The notes beneath the pieces were generated by a model that made no database searches, was not told the DNA's origin, and saw nothing but the letters and a program-made list of their open reading frames with translations. From Sphingomonas lycopersici (GTDB lineage: Bacteria; Pseudomonadota; Alphaproteobacteria; Sphingomonadales; Sphingomonadaceae): a stretch of 64,000 bases of DNA. The first letter of the stretch is position 1. Each line of letters begins with the position of its first letter. The translations under genes and the position numbers were made by a program. The stretch spans positions 124,001 through 188,000 of the forward strand of contig NZ_JANFAU010000005.1 in NCBI RefSeq assembly GCF_026130605.1, in the 5' to 3' direction. Shown one piece after another: positions 17,446 to 26,010 of the stretch.

Positions 17446-17821
17446 GAATCTCCCCTCGTCGTTTCTAAATTGGCGCCGCAGCGGCGGTTTTCCCGGTGAC
17501 GCCCCTCCCCGCTCCCGCTCGCCATCTCGGCAGGAGCAGTCCGATCGCGATTGAGCACGCCTTATCAGAAAATGCAATCCCAATACGGATTATATGCCCG
17601 TCTCGGGAAATGAAAATCGCGCTGAAACGGCCCGCCCACTCCGAACCGAAGTCGCCGGAATTTCCACATAATTATCTGTAATATATACGTTATATTCCAC
17701 CAAACCTTGAATAGGCCAACAATCCGGGCGCGATGAATCCTGGTCAGAGAATTTTCACATATTGAAAACTTTAGGACCGACCGGCATAAGCCCGCCCGAT
17801 CAGGAGAGGAGCGCGCGCTTC
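17446..17821. other. 376-bp divergent intergenic region
   Basis: Spacer between the TonB receptor and the alpha/beta-hydrolase gene. The central 150 bp (17560-17760) is AT-rich, with TTATCTGTAATATATACG near 17670-17690 that may hold promoters. No gene, and no copy of the TCTAATTAGGA motif, was found. Confidence 0.5.
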
Positions 17822-18880
17822 ATGCCGACTAACGACACTCCCAAAAAGAACTGGCGCTGGACCAAGCGGATCGCGAAAGGCGCCGCCGGCCTGCTCGCGC
17901 TGACCGTCGTAGCCGGCACTACTTATGAAGCGATTAGCCGCATCAATGCCAAAAGCTCCTATCCGCCGCCGGGCAAGCTGGTCGATGTCGGTGGGCGCAA
18001 CATGCACCTCGATTGCCGCGGCGCGGGCTCTCCCATCGTCGTGTTCGAATCCGGGCTTGGTTCGGGGGGCTCGACCGACTGGCGGCTGGTGCACGACAGG
18101 ATCGCCCGCTTCACGCGCGCCTGTGCTTACGATCGCGCCGGGATCATGTGGAGCGATGCCAAATCCACCCCGCAGGACGGCGCGGCGGTAGCGGACGATC
18201 TGCACGTCCTGCTGAACCGCGCCGGCATCGCCGGCCCGATCGTGCTGGTCGGGCACTCGGTTGGCGGGCCCTATGCGACGATCTACACCGCCAAATATGG
18301 CGATCAGGTCGCCGGGCTCGTGCTGGTAGACCCCAGCCATCCCGATCAGGTCTCGCGGATGAATGCGACGGTGAAGGCCGATCTCAATCCGCGTAGCCAG
18401 ATCGGCATAGTGCGCGCGGCGGCGAAGCTGTCGTGGATGGGCGTACCTCGGCTGGTCGTCGCGCTCGGCAGCGGATCGCCGAAACTGCCCGCGCGCGCCA
18501 ATGCCGAGACTGCCGCCTATAGCAGCCATTCGATCGACGGATCGCTGAACGAACTCGACGGCTTCGACCGGACGCTCGACGAGGCGCGCGCCAGCCACAA
18601 TTTCGGCAACCGCCCGTTGATCGTGCTGACCGCAATGGCGCCCTATACGCCGACGCAGCTCAAGATGTTGGGGCTCCAGCCACAGGACGGCGTACGCCTC
18701 AAGCAATTGTGGCGGGGCTTGCATAGCGAGATGACGCAATGGTCGACCCGCGGCGAGCAGCGGATCGCCCCCGATTCCGGCCATTATATTCAGGTCGACT
18801 ATCCCGACACGGTGGTCGTCGCTGTGCGCGACATGATCGCGGCGGTGCGCGCCGATCAGGCCGCGGGCCACGCCAAGTGA
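17822..18880 (+). CDS. Membrane-anchored alpha/beta-hydrolase
   Basis: A 352-residue alpha/beta-hydrolase with a basic N-terminus and one transmembrane segment at about residues 20-37 (GAAGLLALTVVAGTTYEA), so anchored with the catalytic domain outside. The nucleophile elbow is VGHSVGGPY, the oxyanion region is FESGLGSGGS, and the late histidine is in DSGHYIQ. The ATG at 17822 has GGAGAGGAG about 10 nt upstream. Families with this form hydrolyse esters or amides; the substrate cannot be read. It precedes an S12 hydrolase gene and may be co-transcribed with it. Confidence 0.8.
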   Translation: MPTNDTPKKNWRWTKRIAKGAAGLLALTVVAGTTYEAISRINAKSSYPPPGKLVDVGGRNMHLDCRGAGSPIVVFESGLGSGGSTDWRLVHDRIARFTRACAYDRAGIMWSDAKSTPQDGAAVADDLHVLLNRAGIAGPIVLVGHSVGGPYATIYTAKYGDQVAGLVLVDPSHPDQVSRMNATVKADLNPRSQIGIVRAAAKLSWMGVPRLVVALGSGSPKLPARANAETAAYSSHSIDGSLNELDGFDRTLDEARASHNFGNRPLIVLTAMAPYTPTQLKMLGLQPQDGVRLKQLWRGLHSEMTQWSTRGEQRIAPDSGHYIQVDYPDTVVVAVRDMIAAVRADQAAGHAK

Positions 18881-18894
18881 GCCCGTCGCCCCTC

Positions 18895-18953
18895 CTTGTG
18901 TCCCCGCGAAGGCGGGGACCCGGTCTGGGCTCCCGCCTTCGCGGGAGCACAAG
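18895..18953. repeat. REP-like inverted repeat abutting the S12 hydrolase start
   Basis: Arms CTTGTGTCCCCGCGAAGGCG / CGCCTTCGCGGGAGCACAAG in the gap after the hydrolase gene. A single unit of the same kind is at about 62919-62947. The repeat overlaps the only canonical in-frame start codon of the next gene. Confidence 0.75.
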
Positions 18954-20898
18954 AAAGGCCGGCACGACGATAAAGACACGATCAGGGAGTTTCATCGCGG
19001 CGCTGCTGTTGCTCGGCGCGGGCGATGCGCTCGCAGAACCGACCGCCGCCAGCGCCAGCGCCCCCGCCGCCCGACCGTTGACCCGACAGGATGCCGACGC
19101 CTGGCTCGATGGCTATATGCCCTATGCGCTCAAGCGCGGCGATATCGCGGGCGCGGTGGTCGTGGTGGTCAGGGACGGGAAGATCCTCACCCAGCGCGGG
19201 TTCGGCTATGCCGATGTCGCGAAGCGCACGCCGGTCGATCCGGCGCGCACCCTGTTCCGCAACGGCTCGGTCTCGAAGCTGTTCACCTGGACGGCGGTGA
19301 TGCAGCAGGTCGAGGCCGGTCGGATCGATCTCGATGCCGACGTGAACACCTATCTCGATTTCACGATCCCGCCGAAAGACGGCAAACCGATCACGATGCG
19401 CCAGCTGATGACGCATACCGCGGGGTTCGAGGAACATGCCAAATATGTGATGTTCACCGATCCGACCGCGTTCATGCCGCTCGGCCAGTTCGTCAAGACG
19501 CAGCTGCCGCGCAGGATCTACGCCCCGGGCACGACCCCGGCCTATTCCAATTACGGCACCACGCTCGCCGGTTATATCGTCGAGCGCGTCAGCAAAACGC
19601 CGTATGACGATTATGTCGAGCGCCATATCTTCCACCCGCTCGGGATGAGCCATTCGACCTTCCGTCAGCCGCTGCCCAAGGCGCTCGCGCCGCTGCTGGC
19701 GTCGGGATACAAACTCGCTTCGGGGAAATCGGGGAAGTTCGAATATCTGCCGACGGTGCCCGCGGGGGCGCTGACCTCCTCCGGGGCGGATATGGCGCGC
19801 TTCATGATCGCGCATCTCGACGACGGCGCCGGGCTGATGCGGCCGGCCACCGCACGGATGATGCACGATAGCCCGCTGACTCTGTTGCCGCCGCTCAACC
19901 GGATGGAACTCGGTTTCTTCGAAACCAATATCAACGGGCGCGAGGTGATCGGGCATCTCGGCGATACAACGCTTTATCACACCGCGCTGCATCTGTTCAT
20001 GAACGAGAAGGTCGGGCTCTACGTCTCGCTCAATTCCTGGGGCGAGGATACGGCGGTCGGCGCGGTGCGGCATGAATTGTTCGAGCAATTCGCCGATCGC
20101 TATTTCCCACCGATCGGCCCCGCCGACGGCCGCGTCGATGCGCAGACCGCCGCCCAACATGCCAGGATGCTCACCGGCACCTGGATCAAGAGCCGCCGCG
20201 CGGAAACGACGATGTTCGCGCTGCCCAATCTTCTCGGGCAGGTGAAGGTGAGCGTTGACGACAAGGGCGGGCTCGTCGTCCCGGTATCGCGCGGCACCAA
20301 TGGCAAGCCGATGAAATGGGTGGAGATCGCGCCCTTCGTCTGGCGCAATGTCGGCGGGCACGAGCGGCTCGCCGCCAAGCTGGTCGACGGCAAGGTGGTG
20401 CGCTGGAGCGTCGATTCCGCCTCGCCGTTCACGGTGTTCGATCGCGTCGCGCCGTCGCGCTCGGCGGCGTGGATCATCCCCGCGCTGATCGCGAGCCTTG
20501 GCGTGCTGCTGCTTACTTTCGTGCAATGGCCCGTCGCGGCGCTGATCCGGCGGCATTATCGCGCGCCGCTGACACTCGGGCGTCGCGCGCTGCTCGCCTA
20601 TCGTGGCGCGCGCGTTGCCGCGGGGCTGGCACTGGCGCTGGTAATCGGCTGGCTGGCCTGCCTCAATGCGATGGAGATGATCGGGAAGTACGATCCGTGG
20701 CTGTGGCTGCTGCAGATCGGCGGCCTCATCGTGCTGCTCGGCGGGGTCGCTGTGGCGGGGTGGAACCTGTTGCTGGCGTTCCGGCGCAAGCGCGGCTGGT
20801 TCGGACGGATGTGGAGCGTGGCGCTGCTGCTTGCGCTGCTGATGCTCGGCTATACGGCGTGGATGTTCGGGCTGCTGGCGATGTCGGTGAATTATTGA
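18898..20898 (+). CDS. S12 serine hydrolase (beta-lactamase fold) with C-terminal membrane domain; start codon uncertain
   Basis: An exported serine hydrolase with signal sequence (SFIAALLLLGAGDALA), the SVSK nucleophile motif, YSN, a late HLG, and four C-terminal transmembrane helices (about the last 150 residues). It is a close paralogue of the 34049 gene. There is no ATG, GTG or TTG in frame between the repeat and the signal-peptide core: the only canonical start is the GTG at 18898 inside a REP unit, with no clear Shine-Dalgarno. Use of that GTG would add a repeat-encoded basic leader; otherwise a non-standard start near 18969 or a lost start must be assumed. Confidence 0.75.
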   Translation: MSPRRRGPGLGSRLRGSTRKAGTTIKTRSGSFIAALLLLGAGDALAEPTAASASAPAARPLTRQDADAWLDGYMPYALKRGDIAGAVVVVVRDGKILTQRGFGYADVAKRTPVDPARTLFRNGSVSKLFTWTAVMQQVEAGRIDLDADVNTYLDFTIPPKDGKPITMRQLMTHTAGFEEHAKYVMFTDPTAFMPLGQFVKTQLPRRIYAPGTTPAYSNYGTTLAGYIVERVSKTPYDDYVERHIFHPLGMSHSTFRQPLPKALAPLLASGYKLASGKSGKFEYLPTVPAGALTSSGADMARFMIAHLDDGAGLMRPATARMMHDSPLTLLPPLNRMELGFFETNINGREVIGHLGDTTLYHTALHLFMNEKVGLYVSLNSWGEDTAVGAVRHELFEQFADRYFPPIGPADGRVDAQTAAQHARMLTGTWIKSRRAETTMFALPNLLGQVKVSVDDKGGLVVPVSRGTNGKPMKWVEIAPFVWRNVGGHERLAAKLVDGKVVRWSVDSASPFTVFDRVAPSRSAAWIIPALIASLGVLLLTFVQWPVAALIRRHYRAPLTLGRRALLAYRGARVAAGLALALVIGWLACLNAMEMIGKYDPWLWLLQIGGLIVLLGGVAVAGWNLLLAFRRKRGWFGRMWSVALLLALLMLGYTAWMFGLLAMSVNY

Positions 20899-21166
20899 GA
20901 ATAGGGTCTTGAGAGCGGCTTATGGGCAGAAATCCGCACGGCGGTTTTGGTGTAGATCGAACGCTATAGCTGCCGGTGATCGCATTCGGCGGAAATGGCC
21001 GCTCCCGACCAGACCCGGCTACTCGCACATTAAACTGTGAACGGCCGCTGGCGATAGAAGCCGCCGTTCGGGGCGCACCGAGCCAACAATCTCGCCTCGC
21101 GCCCCTTATGGCCATTCACAAGATCGTGCGGCGAACCCGAAGCCGACGTTCTTAACGAAACCGGGG

Positions 21167-22555
21167 TTACGCGATTGGCAATCGGGTGCCGACGAACTCG
21201 GCCACGTTCAAGGCGTGGGGGTGCCCGCGGTTGCACAGCGTGATGATTGCGTACCCGGCGCGTGGATAGACGGCGAAGTCGGCGTTCACACCCGGGGCGC
21301 TGCCGCCGTGGCCGAAGCAGGGTTCGCCGTTGCGCATGGCGATGCGCAGACCGAGCGACCATCGTGCACTGCCGGCAGGGATCACCGGGGTCGTGAGTAT
21401 GCGGCGATGCGTCGGATCGAGCAGCGTATCCTGCTGAAGCGCCAGCGCAAAGCGATGCAGATCGTCCACCGTCGAATAGCCGCCTCCGGCAGGCAGGCCG
21501 ACATAATAGGGTAACGGTTTCAGCCCCGTTTGCGCCGCGCCGTTGAGCGGCTCGGCCGTCTCTTCCGGGGACGCGACGGCCGAGGTCGCCGTCATACCGG
21601 CGGGGCTAAAGACGTTCTGCTGCAAATAGGCATCCCAGCTCTGACCAGACACTTGCTCGAGGATCGCGCCGAGCAGGATGAAGCCGAAATTGCTGTAGCC
21701 CCAGCGAGAACCAGGTGGAAACAGGGGATCGCGCCGGCCGAACAGCCGGACGAAGTCGGACGGCGTGCGAAGCGCCGATTCATGCATGTCGTAATCGGGG
21801 CCGAAGAAATCGCCGGTCCCGCCAGTATGCGTGAGGAGGTGCCGGACGGTCACCGATCGGGCGAGCGGCGTGTCCGGATAGTTGGGCAGGCGCATCGCGA
21901 TCGTATCAGCCAAGCTCAGCCGGCCGGCCTGCACGAGCTGGAGCACGCCAACCGCCGTGAACATCTTGCCAGCCGAGCCGATACAGAAGCGGGTGGCCGG
22001 GATCACCGCCCGCATATTTCCCGCATCCTGCGCGCCATAGGCCTCGCGCAGGAGAAGCTGATCTCCCTTGGCGACCAGCACCGATCCCGAGAAACGGCCG
22101 GCGGCTGCCTCGGCGCGCAATTTCCGGCGCAACGCGCGCAGCGCCTCGGCTTCACCCATCCGCCGAACGGCGAAGCTTGGCGGCGCGGGCGCGCCTGTAA
22201 AGGACAGGTCATCTATCGTGTTATCGCCGATCGACAGCACGACCTTGGAGAAGCGATCCCAGTTGCGGTCGCGAACCCAGGCGGTGATTTCCCGGGGCGC
22301 GGTCTGCTCGCTGCGTAGAAGGACAAGACCGCCGGACGCTTCGCGCACCCCCAGATCCTCCTCCAGATAGGGGGCGAGGTTCGGTATGTTGCGCCTGACG
22401 AAATCCGGATAAGTGGCGCCGCCAGGATCGTTGAACGCAGCGAGCCATCCAGATAGCCAGTCCGCAGGCGTGAGCGGTTGCGCGGCCGAAGCATGTCGCG
22501 GCAGGCAGGCAAGCGCCAGCCCTCCGCCCAAGACATAGCGTCTCGACAGGATCAT
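21167..22555 (-). CDS. S12 serine hydrolase with N-terminal extra domain
   Basis: A 462-residue exported protein. The signal peptide (MILSRRYVLGGGLALACLPRHASA) is followed by about 130 residues of an NTF2/DUF-like N-terminal domain, then a beta-lactamase/S12 domain with S194-A-G-K197, YSN (GYSNFGF) and a late HGG. Such proteins include D-aminopeptidases, esterases and DD-peptidases; resistance to beta-lactams is not implied. The ATG at 22555 is used. It sits alone on the minus strand, with a 12-bp palindrome (22592-22603) in its promoter. The 268-bp gap after it (20899-21166) shows no gene. Confidence 0.82.
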   Translation of the reverse strand: MILSRRYVLGGGLALACLPRHASAAQPLTPADWLSGWLAAFNDPGGATYPDFVRRNIPNLAPYLEEDLGVREASGGLVLLRSEQTAPREITAWVRDRNWDRFSKVVLSIGDNTIDDLSFTGAPAPPSFAVRRMGEAEALRALRRKLRAEAAAGRFSGSVLVAKGDQLLLREAYGAQDAGNMRAVIPATRFCIGSAGKMFTAVGVLQLVQAGRLSLADTIAMRLPNYPDTPLARSVTVRHLLTHTGGTGDFFGPDYDMHESALRTPSDFVRLFGRRDPLFPPGSRWGYSNFGFILLGAILEQVSGQSWDAYLQQNVFSPAGMTATSAVASPEETAEPLNGAAQTGLKPLPYYVGLPAGGGYSTVDDLHRFALALQQDTLLDPTHRRILTTPVIPAGSARWSLGLRIAMRNGEPCFGHGGSAPGVNADFAVYPRAGYAIITLCNRGHPHALNVAEFVGTRLPIA

Positions 22556-22591
22556 GACTCAACCTTTCAAATCGTCGTTGCCGACAATTAT

Positions 22592-22603
22592 GTAGGCGCC
22601 TAC
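22592..22603. promoter_or_regulatory. Palindromic operator-like site GTAGGCGCCTAC
   Basis: A perfect 12-bp palindrome about 40 bp upstream of the S12 gene start, extended weakly on both sides (AT-x-GTAGGCGCCTAC-x-AT). The form is typical of TetR-family operators; no TetR gene is in the window. Confidence 0.5.
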
Positions 22604-22739
22604 GATTGTGTCAATCGGATATGGAAGAGACGATGAAGGACTATGTTCGGGAAGTGGGGGGCGGCACTCGGCGGGCGCCTGCGGCCGGAGATCCCGGCTT
22701 GCGCCGGGATGACGGCATTTACGAAGTGGCGCCCGACAC

Positions 22740-24383
22740 CTAGCTACAGCTATGCCGCAGCGCCACGCCGGGCCGCGCGGGGGTGGTCTTGCCGGCGCGG
22801 AGCACCGCGACGCCGTTGACGATCACATCGTCGATCCCCTTCGGCGCGCCGAGCGGCTTTTCCCAGCTGCTGCCTTCTTCCACCGTATCGGCATCGAAGA
22901 TCGTGATGTCGGCGCGCAACCCTTCGCGCAGCACGCCGCGATCCGCCAGCCCCATGCGCTGCGCCGGCCATGAGGTCATCTTGCGCACTGCATCCTCCAG
23001 CGTCAGCACATGCCGCTTGCGGACATAGTCGCCCAGGATGCGCGGGAAGGTGCCGTAAGAGCGCGGGTGCGGCAGCCCGAGCGCATCCATCTCGCCGAAC
23101 TTCGCCGCCGATCCAGCATCGGTGCCGATGCTGGTCCACGGCGCTTTCAGCGCGAGCTCGATATCGGGCTCGTCCATCATGAAATAGAGGCCATAGGCGC
23201 GGTTGGGGAGCGCGTTGAGCAGGATATCCCACGCCACGTCGGCGGGATCGCGCCCCAGCGCCTTGCCGATCGCCGCGAGGCTTTGCCCGCGATAGGCGTC
23301 CATCTTGGGATCATAGGCATTGGCGAGGACGACATGATCCCAGCCGCCCGCCGCCTCGACCAGATTCGACCAGCCCGGCTGCGACCCCGCCGCAACCTCG
23401 CGCTTGAGCCGTTCGCGGATCTTCGGATCGCGCAGCCGCTCGTACCCGGTCTTCGCCCCCTGCGCGAACACCCAGTTGGGCACGGTGATGTCGAGCCCGG
23501 TGCCGCCGGCGGTATAGGGATAAAGGTCCGCCGCAATATCGACCCCGCGCGCGCGCGCCGCGGCGATCCGCGCCAGCGCCTGCGGCATCAATTTGCCCGC
23601 CAGCGGGCGATAGGCGGCCTTGAGGTGGAAGATCTCGACCTTGGCGCCGCTGCGCTCGCCGATCGCGATCGCCTCGTCGATCGCCTCGATCAGTTTCGCG
23701 CTCTCGTCGCGCATGTGGCTGGCGTAGAAGCCGCCGCATTTCCCTGCGACCGAAGCCAAAGCCACCACCTCGTCGGTCGACTGGAAACTGTTGGGGGGAT
23801 AGATCAGCGCGGTCGACACGCCGAACGCGCCATTCTTCATCGCGACGAGCGTTTCGGCCTTCATCGTTTCGAGCTGCTGCGGGGTCGGGGTGCCCGCACC
23901 GTCACCCAACACCTTCATCCGCGGCTGGGCGGCGTTGTAATAGGTCCCGAAATTGACCGCGATCCCGGTCTTCTCAAGCCCGTCGAGATATTTGCCGATC
24001 TCGGCCGCATCGACCGGAGTGCCGCCCTCGCCGGCGATGACGGTGGTAACCCCCATCCGCAGCTTATTCTCGGCCGCGCCCGATTTCGGCAGCACCTCGC
24101 CCGATTGATCCATCATGTCGATAAAGCCGGGCGACACATAGCGGCCGTGCGCATCGATCTCGTCGCGTCCCTTGCCGCGTACCACGCCGATCTTGGCGAT
24201 GCGGCCGTCCTTGATCGCGATATCGGCATAGACCCAGGGATTGCCCGCGCCGTCGAGCACGCGCCCGCCGCGGATCACGATGTCGTAATCGGTGGCCGGC
24301 GCCTGCGCCGGTGCCGGCGTCGCCACAGGGGCCAGCGCGGTGCCGATCAGCAGCGCGGCGGCGAGCGCGAAATGTTTCCTCAT
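22740..24383 (-). CDS. Exported N-acyl-D-amino-acid deacylase family protein with altered metal site
   Basis: A 547-residue amidohydrolase of the D-aminoacylase family, with signal peptide (MRKHFALAAALLIGTALAP). Residues shared with D-aminoacylases are the SHMRDES and EIFHLKAA histidines, GTDAGS, and the C-terminal MTSWPAQRMGLADRG. But the usual HxH after the first strand reads GFIDMMDQSG, and the cysteine loop NCG reads GEGG, so one metal site is lost or rebuilt with Glu. It is the last gene of the minus-strand operon dgcA-POT-dgcN-S12-this gene, 36 bp after the S12 gene. Proposed role: release of D-amino acids from N-acyl forms in the periplasm. Confidence 0.82.
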   Translation of the reverse strand: MRKHFALAAALLIGTALAPVATPAPAQAPATDYDIVIRGGRVLDGAGNPWVYADIAIKDGRIAKIGVVRGKGRDEIDAHGRYVSPGFIDMMDQSGEVLPKSGAAENKLRMGVTTVIAGEGGTPVDAAEIGKYLDGLEKTGIAVNFGTYYNAAQPRMKVLGDGAGTPTPQQLETMKAETLVAMKNGAFGVSTALIYPPNSFQSTDEVVALASVAGKCGGFYASHMRDESAKLIEAIDEAIAIGERSGAKVEIFHLKAAYRPLAGKLMPQALARIAAARARGVDIAADLYPYTAGGTGLDITVPNWVFAQGAKTGYERLRDPKIRERLKREVAAGSQPGWSNLVEAAGGWDHVVLANAYDPKMDAYRGQSLAAIGKALGRDPADVAWDILLNALPNRAYGLYFMMDEPDIELALKAPWTSIGTDAGSAAKFGEMDALGLPHPRSYGTFPRILGDYVRKRHVLTLEDAVRKMTSWPAQRMGLADRGVLREGLRADITIFDADTVEEGSSWEKPLGAPKGIDDVIVNGVAVLRAGKTTPARPGVALRHSCS

Positions 24384-24419
24384 GGCGTCCCTCTCTCCCT
24401 TTGGATTGTGGCGCGCGAT

Positions 24420-25994
24420 TCAGCGCCCCTTTACCGGCGTGAACAGCAAGTCGTGATAATCGTAGCTGAAATCCGCGATCGGCGAGGCCGCCTTCATCGT
24501 GACGCGCGCGATCTTCCCCTCGGCATCGAGGTTGAAGGTCACATAGGCCGGCTCGATCGTCTTGTCGTCGAAGCGAGTGACGAAGCTGTCATATTGGAAA
24601 TGCTCGAGCCGCCCCGACATGCGCGGGGTCGATTTGAAATCGATCCGCAGCCCGCGCTGGTCCCCGGTCACCGCGATATCGCCGTACCATGGATCGTTAT
24701 AGGTGCCGACATAGCCGGTGAGCGGCAGCGACGGCCCGCTTTTCGCGGGCTTGCCGGCCTTTTCCTTGAACGCCGCGAGCCCCGCCGCAACGCGCTGGCG
24801 CTTTACCGCGGCGAATTTCGCCGGCCAGTCGTTCGCCGGCTGCCCGAGGTAATGATCGAGCAATTCATACGCCAACCCGCGCAGGATCTCGCCGTCCTCG
24901 CTGTTGATCTCGATCGCGAAGCCGACATTCTTTTCGGGGACCAGCACGACGATCGTCTGGAACCCGAACACCGCGCCGCTGTGCTGGATGATCCGCGCCC
25001 CGCGATAGTCGCTCACCGTCCAGCCCAAAGCATAATTAAGGAAATTGGGCTGGGTGAGCTTCAGCGCCTCGGGCTCCTCGCCGATCGGCATCGGCGTCAC
25101 CGGCTTCCACATCTCGGCGCCTTGCGCCGGGCTGAAGAGTTGCCCGCCCTGCGGCAATTTGCCGTGCGCAAGCTGGATCTGGAGCCAGGTCGCCATATCC
25201 GCCGGGCTCACCGCCAACCCACCCGCCGGAGCGGCATTGCGCCCGAGCCCGTCACGCTCGTCGAGCGCTTCCTGATCGCCCACCCCGCGCAGCCCACCGT
25301 TCATCCGCGCATGCGGTTGGGCGCGGTCGGCGCTGGCGAAGCGATCATTGTCGTCGGTGACTGAATCGCGCATCCCCGCGGCGCGGAGCACATGCTCGCG
25401 AACGAAATCCTCCCAGCGCTGGCCGCTCACCGCCTCGATCAGCTGACCCGCGACCATATAGAGCACATTGTCATAGGCATAAGCGCTGCGGAAACTCGTC
25501 ACCGGCTTGAGGTAGCGCAGCCGCCGCACCGTCTCCGCGCGTGACAATTGGCTGCGCGGCACGAACAGCAGATCGCCCGCGCCGAGCCCGAGCCCGGAAC
25601 GATGCACCAGCAGATCGCGGATCGTGATCTCGCGCGTGACCCAGGCGTCCCACATGCGGAAATCGGGGAGATGATCGATCACGCGATCGTCCCAGCCGAT
25701 CTTGCCCTGATCGACCAGCAAGGCGAGCGCCGCCGCGGTGAATGCCTTCCCGGTCGACCCGGTCGGGAAGATCGTGTGCGCGGTGACCGCCTCACCCGAC
25801 CCGATCCGCTTCTCACCGAAGCCCTTCACCAGCACCGGCGCGCCGTTTTCGACGATCGCCACGCCCATGCCGGGCACCCCGGTCGCACGGCGCAGCGCCT
25901 CGACCCGCGCCTCGAACCCCTCGGGCGGCGCCGCGAGCGCCGCGACCGGAAACGCGACCGAGGCGAGGATAACGGCGGTGAGGATGCGCTTCAT
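24420..25994 (-). CDS. S12 serine hydrolase with C-terminal DUF3471-like domain
   Basis: A 524-residue exported serine hydrolase: Sec signal (MKRILTAVILASVAFPVAALAA), S80-T-G-K83 nucleophile motif, YDN in place of YSN (YAYDNVLY), a late HSG, then a C-terminal beta-rich domain (about residues 420-524, GYVGTYNDPWYGDI) as found in D-aminopeptidase-like S12 proteins. It follows the dgcN-like gene by 16 bp, so it is in the same operon. A D-stereospecific peptidase or amidase role fits the neighbours better than beta-lactam hydrolysis, but this is inference. Confidence 0.85.
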   Translation of the reverse strand: MKRILTAVILASVAFPVAALAAPPEGFEARVEALRRATGVPGMGVAIVENGAPVLVKGFGEKRIGSGEAVTAHTIFPTGSTGKAFTAAALALLVDQGKIGWDDRVIDHLPDFRMWDAWVTREITIRDLLVHRSGLGLGAGDLLFVPRSQLSRAETVRRLRYLKPVTSFRSAYAYDNVLYMVAGQLIEAVSGQRWEDFVREHVLRAAGMRDSVTDDNDRFASADRAQPHARMNGGLRGVGDQEALDERDGLGRNAAPAGGLAVSPADMATWLQIQLAHGKLPQGGQLFSPAQGAEMWKPVTPMPIGEEPEALKLTQPNFLNYALGWTVSDYRGARIIQHSGAVFGFQTIVVLVPEKNVGFAIEINSEDGEILRGLAYELLDHYLGQPANDWPAKFAAVKRQRVAAGLAAFKEKAGKPAKSGPSLPLTGYVGTYNDPWYGDIAVTGDQRGLRIDFKSTPRMSGRLEHFQYDSFVTRFDDKTIEPAYVTFNLDAEGKIARVTMKAASPIADFSYDYHDLLFTPVKGR

Positions 25995-26010
25995 GCGAGC
26001 TGTCCCGTTG

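Noticed and set aside
20899-21166. Possible gene remnant between convergent S12 genes
   Set aside because: No frame with recognisable similarity could be read; left as empty.
23010-25364. 784-codon plus-strand frame over the D-aminoacylase and S12 genes
   Set aside because: Mirror frame of the real minus-strand genes; no motif, signal or start context.
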